A stretch of 64,000 nucleotides of DNA from Wocania_A spongiicola (lineage in GTDB: Bacteria; Bacteroidota; Bacteroidia; Flavobacteriales; Flavobacteriaceae): assembly GCF_023502325.1 (NCBI RefSeq), contig NZ_JAMFLZ010000004.1, positions 434,001 to 498,000 of the forward strand. Reading direction: 5' to 3'. The notes under the pieces were generated by a model. The model saw only the letters and a program-made list of their open reading frames with translations, made no database searches and had not been told where the DNA came from. Made by a program: the position numbers and the translations under genes. Below, in pieces: positions 36,398-44,244 of the stretch. The number at the start of each line of letters is the position of its first letter. Position 1 is the stretch's first letter.

Positions 36398-36454
36398 GTC
36401 ACCTCGAGCGCAGTCGGGAGGCAATAATTAGGTTTCGACTGCGCTCGACCTGAC
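36398..36454. repeat. Palindromic intergenic repeat (GAGCGCAGTCG family)
   Basis: The left arm, GTCACCTCGAGCGCAGTCGG, and the right arm, which reads GTCAGGTCGAGCGCAGTCGA on the other strand, pair over almost their full length around a 9-base loop. Transcribed, it would give a strong hairpin between the receptor gene and the HMA gene. The core GAGCGCAGTCG recurs at 29341-29353. Such elements occur many times in flavobacterial genomes from memory. Confidence 0.7.
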
Positions 36455-36474
36455 AAAACAAAAGTAAGAATACA

Positions 36475-36864
36475 ATGAAAAAAATAATGATTTTAGCTTT
36501 AATGCTAATAGGAACAACAACATTTGCACAAAATAAAAATGCAAAAGCATCTATGGAGGTTGATGGTGTTTGTATGATGTGTAAAAATCGTATAGAAAAG
36601 GCTTGTTTAACATCAAAAGGAGTGAAGTCTGCAGTTTGGAATGTTAAAACTCATGAGTTAAAGCTTATCTATGATGAACGCAAGACCGATTTAAAAACCA
36701 TACAGAAAACAATTGCTGGTGTTGGTCATGATACAAAAGAAATAAAGGCAACAGATGAGGCTTATGCTTCAGTACATCCGTGTTGTAAGTATAGAGATGA
36801 AGACGTTAAAGACAGTCATAAAGAAGGTGAAGAGCACAAAAAAGATGATGGTCACAATCACTAA
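36475..36864 (+). CDS. Secreted heavy-metal-associated (MerP-like) protein
   Basis: The 129-aa protein has a signal peptide to TTFAQ (about 19). An HMA fold spans about 22-92 with VCMMCKNRIEKAC (C33 and C36). A second metal-suited region follows: HPCCKYR (C103-C104), then a Lys/His/Asp/Glu-rich tail ending DDGHNH. It is a plausible periplasmic metal chaperone or buffer for the receptor encoded upstream, from which it is separated by the 57-bp palindromic repeat. Confidence 0.88.
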   Translation: MKKIMILALMLIGTTTFAQNKNAKASMEVDGVCMMCKNRIEKACLTSKGVKSAVWNVKTHELKLIYDERKTDLKTIQKTIAGVGHDTKEIKATDEAYASVHPCCKYRDEDVKDSHKEGEEHKKDDGHNH

Positions 36865-36887
36865 AAATAAAATTTTAATTATCAAAT

Positions 36888-36912
36888 CCCAAGCCTATTA
36901 GCTTGGGGTTTT
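36888..36912 (+). terminator. Terminator after the metal cluster
   Basis: CCCAAGC (36888-36894), 6-base loop, GCTTGGG (36901-36907), then T-rich. The following stretch to 37141 shows no gene and nothing else I can name. Confidence 0.75.
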
Positions 36913-37141
36913 TGTTTTTGGCTGTATTTTATATAACAGAGATTTATGTAAAACATTCGCATTATTTTTTTAATACCAATAATGTTAAAATTGCGATATA
37001 AAATGCTGTTCTTTAAGTATGTAATTGTAATTCGCTTTAAGATTTAGTATCTTCACTCATTCAAATCGATTGCTTACTCAATGTAACTTTTATAATAATG
37101 TTTCTAATGATAGATTTGATGAAAACAAAACATTTAGAATT

Positions 37142-37576
37142 ATGAAAACTCAATTAAAATTTCCCAAAAAAAGCGCTCTTAGTACGATTGGTTACGTAGC
37201 AGTATTAATGATTACTACTCTTATGTTTAATCCTGTTTATGGACAATCTGAAAAAACACCTTCAACTGAAGTTGCACAAAATGAAAGAACCATTAAAGGT
37301 ATTATTAGTAATGAAGAAGGCCCTTTAGAAACAGCTAGTATTACATTAAAGGGGTCTAAAATAGGAACAGTTTCTAACAGCAAAGGAGAATTTACATTTC
37401 CTAAGTCTCTAAAAACAGGTGATGTCTTACTTATAAGTTACTTAGGTTACGACACAATAGAAGTAAAAATTAAAGATGATACCACTTTTATAAAACCAAT
37501 GTTAACGGAAGATTTAATTGAATTTGTAGGAGCTTTAAATACTGATAAGCCTTATAAATCCAAACGATCTAATTAA
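37142..37576 (+). CDS. Carboxypeptidase-regulatory-like domain protein (exported)
   Basis: ATG 37142 (MKTQLKFPKKSALSTIG) is preferred over an upstream ATG at 37070 because it gives a normal signal peptide ending in VYGQ; this makes 144 aa. The mature part is one CarboxypepD_reg-like beta-sandwich (TIKGIISNEEGPLETASITL, GTVSNSKGEFTFPKSL, LLISYLGYDTIEV), the domain that usually opens SusC-type receptors, here without barrel. It ends 32 bp before the transglutaminase gene. Its role is unknown; binding or signalling at the outer membrane is a guess. Confidence 0.8.
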   Translation: MKTQLKFPKKSALSTIGYVAVLMITTLMFNPVYGQSEKTPSTEVAQNERTIKGIISNEEGPLETASITLKGSKIGTVSNSKGEFTFPKSLKTGDVLLISYLGYDTIEVKIKDDTTFIKPMLTEDLIEFVGALNTDKPYKSKRSN

Positions 37577-37608
37577 TCTACATACATAGCGTTGCTTAAA
37601 CGAAAATA

Positions 37609-38616
37609 ATGCGATATTTATTTCTTTTAATTTTTGCATTCCAATCTCATGCTCAAATATCTGATTTTGATACTATAGATTTTACAAAGGCTGATAGAAT
37701 TGCTTTGGAATGCAAAAATGAAAGACTTAATAATTTACCTGAATTATCATACAAGCTTACTTCCAAGCTAACAACCGATGTTGAGCGTTTTCGAGCGATT
37801 TTTACCTGGGTTTGCGGAAACATAGCCAACGATTATGTTTATTATACAAAAAACATGCGAAAAAGACAGCGTTATAAAAACGATAGTCTTAAGCTTCAAA
37901 ATTGGAATAGTCAGTTTAGGAAAGCAACACTTAAAAAACTTATAAAAAACAACAAAACTATCTGTACGGGCTATGCTTATCTTATAAAGAAACTTTCGGA
38001 TTTAGCTAATATTGATTGTGAGATTGTACATGGTTTTGCTAGAACAAGTACTGTAGATGTTGAGAAACTTGATGCTCCAAACCACTCATGGAATGCTGTT
38101 AAACTTAATGGGAAATGGTATCTTTGCGACCCTACTTGGGCAAGTGGGATACCAAACCCATCGACCTCTATATTTGAATTTCAGTATAACGACGGGTTCT
38201 TTCTATCAAATCCAAAACTCTTTGCTATAAATCATTTTCCTGTTGATAAAAAATGGTTGCTTTTAGATGATTTTGATAAAACTTCATTTAAAGCATTTAT
38301 TGAAGCGCCTATAATTTATGGTAAGGCTTATGCAAATCTTAATAATCATTTTGAACCCCAAAAAATGCATAACACTATACTTAAAAATGAAAAAGTGACT
38401 TTTAAATTTGAACTTCTTAAGCCAGTAGTTGTTAAAGATGTTAAGCTGTTAATTGATAGTGGTTACAACAGTAAAAAGATTAATCCTAACTCTACAACAA
38501 TTAAAAATCAATTATTAACTGTTGAGTATAAGTTTAAGCACACAGGTTTTTACGATGTGCATTTTTTTATAAAGGGTGATTTAATCTCTACTTATACTTT
38601 TAAAGTAAAGAGCTAA
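37609..38616 (+). CDS. Exported transglutaminase-like (papain-fold) protein
   Basis: The 335-aa protein has a short signal peptide (LFLLIFAFQSHAQ). The transglutaminase core (about 55-190) has the Cys of KTICTGYAYLIKKL, the His of NHSWNAVKLNGKWYLCD and the Asp of CDPTWASG, giving a complete Cys-His-Asp triad. The C-terminal 120 residues look like a beta-sandwich (KVTFKFELLKPVVVKDVKLL, in part). It could act as a protease or cross-linker of envelope proteins; proteins of this type are called transglutaminase domain-containing in relatives. The gene is downstream of the regulatory-like domain gene. Confidence 0.85.
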   Translation: MRYLFLLIFAFQSHAQISDFDTIDFTKADRIALECKNERLNNLPELSYKLTSKLTTDVERFRAIFTWVCGNIANDYVYYTKNMRKRQRYKNDSLKLQNWNSQFRKATLKKLIKNNKTICTGYAYLIKKLSDLANIDCEIVHGFARTSTVDVEKLDAPNHSWNAVKLNGKWYLCDPTWASGIPNPSTSIFEFQYNDGFFLSNPKLFAINHFPVDKKWLLLDDFDKTSFKAFIEAPIIYGKAYANLNNHFEPQKMHNTILKNEKVTFKFELLKPVVVKDVKLLIDSGYNSKKINPNSTTIKNQLLTVEYKFKHTGFYDVHFFIKGDLISTYTFKVKS

Positions 38617-38620
38617 AAAA

Positions 38621-38649
38621 AACGCTTCAAATTAATTGAAGCGTTTTTT
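38621..38649. terminator. Bidirectional terminator between transglutaminase gene and groEL
   Basis: AACGCTTCAA (38621-38630) and TTGAAGCGTT (38636-38645) with A-tract on the left and T-tract on the right. It can serve the + gene ending at 38616 and, on the other strand, groEL ending at 38672. Confidence 0.8.
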
Positions 38650-38671
38650 GTTTATATTAAATTTTAATGAT

Positions 38672-40306
38672 TTACATCATTCCTGGCATTCCGCCACCGC
38701 CACCCATAGGAGGCATTGCAGGAGCATCTTCTTTAATATCAATTAAAGCACACTCGGTTGTTAAAATCATTCCAGCAACAGATGCTGCATTTTCTAATGC
38801 AATACGTGTTACCTTTTTAGGATCTATAATGCCAGCTTTTAGCATATCAACATATTGTTCAGATTTAGCATCGTATCCAAAATCTTTTTTACCTTCTAAA
38901 ACTTTAGAAATAACAACGCTACCTTCTCCACCAGCATTTTCAACAATAGTACGTAAAGGCGATTCAATTGCACGTGCTACAATTTGAATACCTGTAACTT
39001 CATCAAGGTTTTCAGTAGTGATTTTTTCTAAAACAGCTTTGGCTCTAACAAAAGCTACACCACCACCAGCAACAATTCCTTCTTCTACTGCAGCTCTAGT
39101 TGCATGTAAAGCATCATCAACACGGTCTTTCTTTTCTTTCATTTCAACCTCACTTGCGGCACCAACATAAAGTACAGCAACACCACCAGCTAATTTAGCT
39201 AGACGCTCTTGTAGTTTTTCTTTGTCGTAATCTGAAGTAGTAGTTTCAATTTGAGACTTAATTTGATTAACACGAGCTTTAATATCTTTTGCGTTTCCAG
39301 CACCATTAACAATAGTTGTATTGTCTTTATCAACAGTTACAGTTTCAGCTGTACCTAACATACTTAAATCTGCATTTTCAAGAGTAAAACCTCTTTCTTC
39401 AGAAATAACTGTTCCACCTGTTAATATGGCTATATCCTCTAACATAGCTTTACGTCTGTCACCAAAACCAGGAGCTTTAACAGCAGCAATTTTTAACCCA
39501 CCACGTAATTTGTTTACAACTAAAGTTGCTAAGGCTTGACCATCAACATCTTCTGCTATAATTAATAATGGGCGACCAGATTGTGCAACAGGCTCTAGTA
39601 TTGGAAGAATTTCTTGTAAGTTAGAAATCTTTTTGTCAAATAGTAAAATGTATGGATTTTCTAAATCTGCAATCATTTTGTCAGCATCAGTTACAAAGTA
39701 AGGTGATAAGTACCCTCTATCGAATTGCATACCTTCAACAACATCAACATAGGTTTCCATACCTTTAGCTTCTTCAACAGTTATAACACCCTCTTTCCCA
39801 ACTTTGCCAAAAGCTTGAGCGATTAACTCTCCAATAGTGTCATCATTATTTGCTGAAATTGCAGCAACTTGTTTTATTTTTTCAGAAGAATTACCAACCT
39901 TTTTAGCTTGCTTTTCTAAATCTGAAGTAATTGCTGTGACAGCTTTATCGATACCTCGTTTTAAATCCATTGGATTTGCACCAGAAGCTACATTTTTTAA
40001 GCCTTCCTTAACAATGGCCTGAGCTAGAACAGTTGCAGTTGTTGTACCGTCTCCTGCCAAATCGTTGGTTTTTGATGCAACTTCTTTTACCATTTGTGCA
40101 CCCATGTTTTCGTGTGCATTATCTAACTCAATTTCCTTAGCAACAGATACACCATCTTTAGTTACTTGAGGTGCACCAAAACTTTTACTAATTATTACGT
40201 TTCTACCTTTTGGTCCTAATGTTACTTTTACTGCATTTGCTAATGCGTCAACACCACGCTTTAAACCGTCACGTGCTTCAATATCAAATTTTATATCTTT
40301 TGCCAT
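38672..40306 (-). CDS. groEL: Chaperonin GroEL
   Basis: This 544-aa 60-kDa chaperonin folds proteins in a double ring with GroES. Near-invariant segments are seen: GPKGRNVIISKSFGAP, DGTTTATVLAQAI (ATP site), NDDTIGELIAQA, GGVAVLYVGAASEVEMKEKK (in part), and a C-terminal GGGGGMPGMM tail typical of GroEL. It lies 22 bp after groES and is followed by a terminator. Confidence 0.98.
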   Translation of the reverse strand: MAKDIKFDIEARDGLKRGVDALANAVKVTLGPKGRNVIISKSFGAPQVTKDGVSVAKEIELDNAHENMGAQMVKEVASKTNDLAGDGTTTATVLAQAIVKEGLKNVASGANPMDLKRGIDKAVTAITSDLEKQAKKVGNSSEKIKQVAAISANNDDTIGELIAQAFGKVGKEGVITVEEAKGMETYVDVVEGMQFDRGYLSPYFVTDADKMIADLENPYILLFDKKISNLQEILPILEPVAQSGRPLLIIAEDVDGQALATLVVNKLRGGLKIAAVKAPGFGDRRKAMLEDIAILTGGTVISEERGFTLENADLSMLGTAETVTVDKDNTTIVNGAGNAKDIKARVNQIKSQIETTTSDYDKEKLQERLAKLAGGVAVLYVGAASEVEMKEKKDRVDDALHATRAAVEEGIVAGGGVAFVRAKAVLEKITTENLDEVTGIQIVARAIESPLRTIVENAGGEGSVVISKVLEGKKDFGYDAKSEQYVDMLKAGIIDPKKVTRIALENAASVAGMILTTECALIDIKEDAPAMPPMGGGGGMPGMM

Positions 40307-40328
40307 TTTTTATATTTTTTAATAGTAA

Positions 40329-40604
40329 TTAAACAATTGCAAGAATATCACTCTCACGCATAATTAAATAATCTTTACCTTCTAGTTTAAGCTCTGTTCC
40401 TGCATATTTGCCATACAAAACAGTGTCGCCAACTTTTACAGTAATAGGTTCGTCTTTTGTGCCTTTTCCAGCAGCAACAACTTTGCCTTTTTGCGGTTTT
40501 TCTTTAGCGTTATCTGGGATAATAATCCCTGATGCTGTTTTTGTTTCAGCGGCAGCAGGTTCTATAACAACTCTGTCTGCTAATGGTTTGATGTTTAAGC
40601 CCAT
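40329..40604 (-). CDS. groES: Co-chaperonin GroES
   Basis: The protein has 91 aa. It opens KPLADRVVIEPAAAE, has a mobile-loop region ASGIIIPDNAKEKPQ, and ends in YLIMRESDILAIV, all typical of GroES. It is transcribed with groEL. The leader contains a perfect inverted repeat (40641-40656) that could be an operator. Confidence 0.98.
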   Translation of the reverse strand: MGLNIKPLADRVVIEPAAAETKTASGIIIPDNAKEKPQKGKVVAAGKGTKDEPITVKVGDTVLYGKYAGTELKLEGKDYLIMRESDILAIV

Positions 40605-40640
40605 TTGTGATTTTATTTTTTTAATTAATTAAATTATGTT

Positions 40641-40656
40641 TAACGCTTTAGCGTTA
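40641..40656. promoter_or_regulatory. Inverted repeat in the groESL leader
   Basis: TAACGCT, TT, AGCGTTA: perfect 7-bp arms with a 2-bp centre, 37-52 bp upstream of the groES ATG. It is shorter and different from the CIRCE operator (9-bp arms, 9-bp spacer). It is a candidate binding site or mRNA hairpin. Confidence 0.4.
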
Positions 40657-40700
40657 TACTAAAAATGTGCCAATGCTTTTAAACTGACAAACTTGCAGAA

Positions 40701-40731
40701 ACAAAAAATGCCAACTGGTTGAGTTGGCATT
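40701..40731 (-). terminator. Terminator after secG
   Basis: On the - strand AATGCCAACT, CAACC, AGTTGGCATT is followed by a T run, 26 bp after the secG stop. It separates the miaB-secG operon from groESL. Confidence 0.8.
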
Positions 40732-40756
40732 TTTTTTGTTTCATTATAATGATCTA

Positions 40757-41116
40757 TTATTCTTCTGTTGAATCTTCAGGAGTAGCCGTATCATTTGTTG
40801 TAGGTAACGGTGTTGCTGCTGGTAACGGTTGAGTTGTTGTTGCATCAGAATCTAATGCTTTAGAATCTATACTCTCTGTCCCTTTGTTAATTGCAATATT
40901 AGATAATAATATTAGTACTAATAACAATGTTGCTAAAGCCCATGTACTTTTATCCAAAAAATCGGTTGTCTTTTTTACACCACCTAGTTGTTGTGTGCCT
41001 CCGCCACCAAAAGAAGAAGATAACCCTCCACCTTTTGGGTTTTGCACCATAATTACTACAACTAGTAAAAATGCTACAACTACTATTAATGCTAAAAATA
41101 TTGTAAACGTACTCAT
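40757..41116 (-). CDS. secG: Preprotein translocase subunit SecG
   Basis: The 119-aa protein has two membrane helices (FLALIVVVAFLLVVVIMV and TWALATLLLVLILLSNIA) around the conserved cytoplasmic loop QNPKGGGLSSSFGGGG. It ends in a long Thr/Ala/Pro-rich acidic tail, as in other Bacteroidota. SecG assists SecYE in export. Its ATG overlaps the stop of the upstream TPR gene (TAATG). Confidence 0.95.
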   Translation of the reverse strand: MSTFTIFLALIVVVAFLLVVVIMVQNPKGGGLSSSFGGGGTQQLGGVKKTTDFLDKSTWALATLLLVLILLSNIAINKGTESIDSKALDSDATTTQPLPAATPLPTTNDTATPEDSTEE

Positions 41117-42051
41117 TATTCTTTATTATTTTGTTCTTGTAATTGTTCTACTGCCTTAATTTGGTTTGCAAAGAAACTACTTTTTTCTGGATATTTCAAA
41201 CTTAAAATTTTATAAGATTGAATTGCCTTTTTATAGTTTTTTTGCTCTACATATATACGCGCTAAAGTCTCAGTCATTAAAGCTTCAGGTTGTATCATTT
41301 GTGCTTTAGCGAGATTTCCTTTTGTTGTTGTTGCTTTTGATGGATTTATTTTTGGGTTTTGAGAAATAAACTTATCTATCAATTCAAATTTTTTGGCTTT
41401 TTCGGTTTTTTCTAAAACCACTTTTTCTTCTTTTTCAGAATTTACTTCTTCTCTTTTAATAGGTTTAAAACGTGTAAGCTTTAACCATTCGTTAAACGAA
41501 TGTGTTTCTCTTTTATCAAATTGAAGAGGTTTTCCTAAATTTAAAATATCGCTAGCTGAAACTTCTTGTGTTTTGGTTTTTGTAGTAACATTTTCGATAA
41601 GCTCTGATTCGTCTAGTACAAACGCTTTTTTAGGACGTTCTTCTTTAGGTTGAAATAAAGCAGGATCTAAAACACCTTTAGTATCTTTTATTTGTTGTTT
41701 TAATGCCTCATCAATAGAAACACTTTTGTTTATAGAAATATCTTCAACAGTTACATCAATATCTCTTAAGTGTGCTGTATTCTGTTTAATAAATTGTGAA
41801 ATCTCATTTTGAATAAATGTATCCGATGTTATAAAATCGAATAAAATACTTCTATCTGTTGTATATGCTGCTGTGGTTTTAAGTTCTTGATTATATTTAA
41901 AACTACTTTGGTCTTTTAAGCCTTTAAGATATAATGCACGAGCCGATTGAAAATACGGAAATTCATCAATAATAGATTTTACAGCCTCGGTTTGCTCATG
42001 TGTTATAGCTTGAGGGTTTTGTAATGTGTATGTAAAATCTGTGCTATTCAC
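41116..42051 (-). CDS. TPR-containing protein of the lptE-secG operon
   Basis: This 311-aa cytoplasmic-looking protein has no signal peptide. The N-terminal part (YFQSARALYLKGLKD) and the C-terminal part (ALMTETLARIYVEQKNYKKAIQSYKIL, in part; LSLKYPEKSSFFANQI) show TPR-like helix pairs; the middle is charged and low in complexity (KEEKVVLEKTEKAKKFE). Bacteroidota genomes commonly keep this gene between lptE and secG, which hints at a role around envelope protein traffic, but no function is known. Confidence 0.75.
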   Translation of the reverse strand: MNSTDFTYTLQNPQAITHEQTEAVKSIIDEFPYFQSARALYLKGLKDQSSFKYNQELKTTAAYTTDRSILFDFITSDTFIQNEISQFIKQNTAHLRDIDVTVEDISINKSVSIDEALKQQIKDTKGVLDPALFQPKEERPKKAFVLDESELIENVTTKTKTQEVSASDILNLGKPLQFDKRETHSFNEWLKLTRFKPIKREEVNSEKEEKVVLEKTEKAKKFELIDKFISQNPKINPSKATTTKGNLAKAQMIQPEALMTETLARIYVEQKNYKKAIQSYKILSLKYPEKSSFFANQIKAVEQLQEQNNKE

Positions 42052-42054
42052 TGA

Positions 42055-42564
42055 CTACCATTTTGCTAAAGTAGCATTAATAATATCTTGTGTTAAGCGT
42101 TCGAAAATTTCTTCGTGCGCCGTTGTTTTTTGTCCGCCAACAAGCTGAGAACTACCTGGGTAATCGTAAAAGAATGAGAAGCTTTTTTCTTCATCGTCTT
42201 CTTCGTTATTGGTGTTGTAAAAACGAATTTTAACACCTATAGTAAGTCTGTTTTGTGCTGCTCTGTTATCTGATGTCGCCGTGGTTGGAGAAACTCTATA
42301 TGTTGTAATTTCTCCTTCATAAATCAAATCTGCGTTTGATGTAACTAAGCTGTAATTGGTTTGGTCTAAGATTAAATCTTGAAGGGCATTTTGAAAATCT
42401 CGCTCTAGCCCAGGTTCAACTAAAAGCGCATTATTTTCAAAACGGTTTACTTGAAACGTTTCAGCTTTTATTGAGCTAGGTTGGGTAAACCCATATACAC
42501 CACAAGATTGAAATGTTACAATTGCTAATAATAAAAAGATGTATTTTATATATTTCATTTTCAA
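42055..42564 (-). CDS. lptE: LPS assembly lipoprotein, LptE family
   Basis: The 169-aa protein has a lipoprotein leader (YIFLLLAIVTFQSCGVYGF; Cys about 21) and the GVYGF-T signature seen in Bacteroidota LptE. The body has KAETFQVNRFENNALLVEP, an alpha/beta pattern and VGGQKTTAHEEIFERLTQDI (in part). LptE plugs the LptD barrel that inserts lipopolysaccharide in the outer membrane. Operon member: it lies between the sigma-54 activator and the TPR gene. Confidence 0.88.
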   Translation of the reverse strand: MKMKYIKYIFLLLAIVTFQSCGVYGFTQPSSIKAETFQVNRFENNALLVEPGLERDFQNALQDLILDQTNYSLVTSNADLIYEGEITTYRVSPTTATSDNRAAQNRLTIGVKIRFYNTNNEEDDEEKSFSFFYDYPGSSQLVGGQKTTAHEEIFERLTQDIINATLAKW

Positions 42565-42612
42565 ATGAATTCTTAATTAAGGAATGACAATTTATTTATT
42601 TTTAACGAATTG

Positions 42613-43881
42613 TTATAAATCATATTGTTTAATCTTCCTATATAAAGTTCGTTCGCTTATTCCTAATTCTGCTGCTGCTAATTTACGTTTTCCTTGGTGA
42701 CGCTCAAGCGATTTTTTTATTAATTCTAACTCTTTGTCATGTAAAGATAATGTTTCCTCTTCTTCAATTTCTTCGGCAAAGTGATATTTATCTTGTGCAC
42801 TAGAGATGTCTTCGTGAGGATTTGAATGTTCAGGAATTGATATAACTTCTGTTTCTGTTAAAGTGTCTTGGTAGTTTGTTTCTGTTTCATCGCTATTACC
42901 ATAAATTTTTTGAATTAAACCTTCGTGGTCTTTTTCAACATCTTTAACGTTTCCGTTTTTCATAAGTTCCATGGTAAGCTTCTTTAAATCATTTAAATCG
43001 CTTTTCATATCAAAAAGAACTTTATACAATATTTCACGCTCACTACTAAAATCACTTTCGGTTTTCGCTGTTTTTATAACGGCTGGCAAATTACTACCTG
43101 ATGTTGGTAAATAACCTCTTAGCGTATCAGCAGAAATAGTTCTGTTCTGTTCTAAAACCGAGACCTGTTCGGCTATGTTTCGTAACTGACGGATATTTCC
43201 GCTCCAGCGATGTTTTAATAAAACTTGTATGGCATTATCTGTTAATTTTACCGTTGGCATTTTATATTTTAAGGCAAAATCGCTAGCAAATTTCCTGAAT
43301 AATAAATGAATATCGCCTTGACGCTCGCGTAATGGTGGCAAATGAATATCAACGGTACTTAATCTATAGTATAAATCTTCCCGAAACTTCTCTTTATTAA
43401 TAGCCTCAAACATATTTGCATTTGTAGCAGCCACTATGCGTACATCGGTTTTTTGAACCTTACTTGAGCCTACTTTCAGAAATTCACCATTTTCTAAAAC
43501 ACGTAACAAGCGTACCTGTGTTGTTAATGGTAATTCGCCTACTTCATCTAAAAAAATAGTACCGCCATCTGCTACTTCAAAATAACCAGAACGAGTTTGT
43601 GTTGCTCCAGTAAAAGCGCCTTTTTCGTGACCAAAAAGCTCACTATCAATAGTGCCTTCTGGGATGGCGCCACAGTTTACGGCAATATATTTATTGTGCT
43701 TTCTATGTGATAGTTGATGTATTATTTTAGGAATACTTTCTTTACCAACTCCGCTTTCTCCAGTAACTAATACCGAAATATCTGTTGGTGCCACTTGAAT
43801 CGCTTTTTCAATAGCGCGATTTAGTGCAGTTGTATTACCAATAATACCAAAACGTTGTTTTATAGCTTGAACTGATTCCAT
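42613..43881 (-). CDS. Sigma-54-dependent transcriptional activator (AAA+/Fis), no receiver domain
   Basis: In this 422-aa protein the AAA+ domain starts almost at the N-terminus: Walker A GESGVGKE, the sigma-54 contact loop GAFTGA, Walker B GGTIFLDEV, and the arginine finger region RLSTVDIHLPPLRER. The C-terminus is a Fis-type HTH (LAAAELGISERTLYRKI). With no N-terminal sensor or receiver domain, activity is probably set by levels or by a partner. The linker (about 270-370) is acidic. Its target genes are unknown, and its place in the miaB-lptE-secG operon suggests control of envelope functions. rpoN must be elsewhere. Confidence 0.93.
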   Translation of the reverse strand: MESVQAIKQRFGIIGNTTALNRAIEKAIQVAPTDISVLVTGESGVGKESIPKIIHQLSHRKHNKYIAVNCGAIPEGTIDSELFGHEKGAFTGATQTRSGYFEVADGGTIFLDEVGELPLTTQVRLLRVLENGEFLKVGSSKVQKTDVRIVAATNANMFEAINKEKFREDLYYRLSTVDIHLPPLRERQGDIHLLFRKFASDFALKYKMPTVKLTDNAIQVLLKHRWSGNIRQLRNIAEQVSVLEQNRTISADTLRGYLPTSGSNLPAVIKTAKTESDFSSEREILYKVLFDMKSDLNDLKKLTMELMKNGNVKDVEKDHEGLIQKIYGNSDETETNYQDTLTETEVISIPEHSNPHEDISSAQDKYHFAEEIEEEETLSLHDKELELIKKSLERHQGKRKLAAAELGISERTLYRKIKQYDL

Positions 43882-43897
43882 TTAATTTTTTAACTTT

Positions 43898-44239
43898 TTA
43901 ATTCTCGATATATTCAGAAATACCACTTTCATTTTTGTTTCCTAACCATTCCCAATTAAGTTTTAACATCATTTTGTTATTTGTTGTTAAACTTATTTTT
44001 GCGATTGCTTTTCCAGCTTTTAGCTCATTTTCTGTTGTTATACATTGGTATAACATATCGAGTGTATTATTATTTAAGGTAGCAATTATTTTTCCGTATT
44101 TAATAGATCCTCCAAAATAATCAGCGGTTACTATATTGCCTTCTTGTTTATAATTAAAAATGGTCTCAGAATTTACTTTGCCGTTTTTAGAATTTTCAAT
44201 TAGAGAAAATGTTTTATTGTTTAAGTTGAATTCTGACAT
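43898..44239 (-). CDS. Conserved small protein between miaB and the sigma-54 activator
   Basis: This 113-aa cytoplasmic protein is beta-rich (IFNYKQEGNIVTADYFGGSIKYGKIIATL, in part: NIVTADYFGGSIKYGKII). Similar small proteins in flavobacteria carry odd automatic names such as N-acetylglutamate synthase, but no acetyltransferase motif is seen here. It lies 5 bp after miaB and 17 bp before the activator gene, so it is an operon member. The function is unknown. Confidence 0.7.
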   Translation of the reverse strand: MSEFNLNNKTFSLIENSKNGKVNSETIFNYKQEGNIVTADYFGGSIKYGKIIATLNNNTLDMLYQCITTENELKAGKAIAKISLTTNNKMMLKLNWEWLGNKNESGISEYIEN

Positions 44240-44244
44240 TGTTT

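Noticed and set aside
38667..40022. Open + strand frames under groEL
   Set aside because: Antisense shadows of a near-invariant chaperonin; no signals of their own.
40650..40680. Possible sigma-54 promoter (TTGGCAC on the - strand) upstream of groES
   Set aside because: The -12 half does not read TTGCA, so only one half matches.
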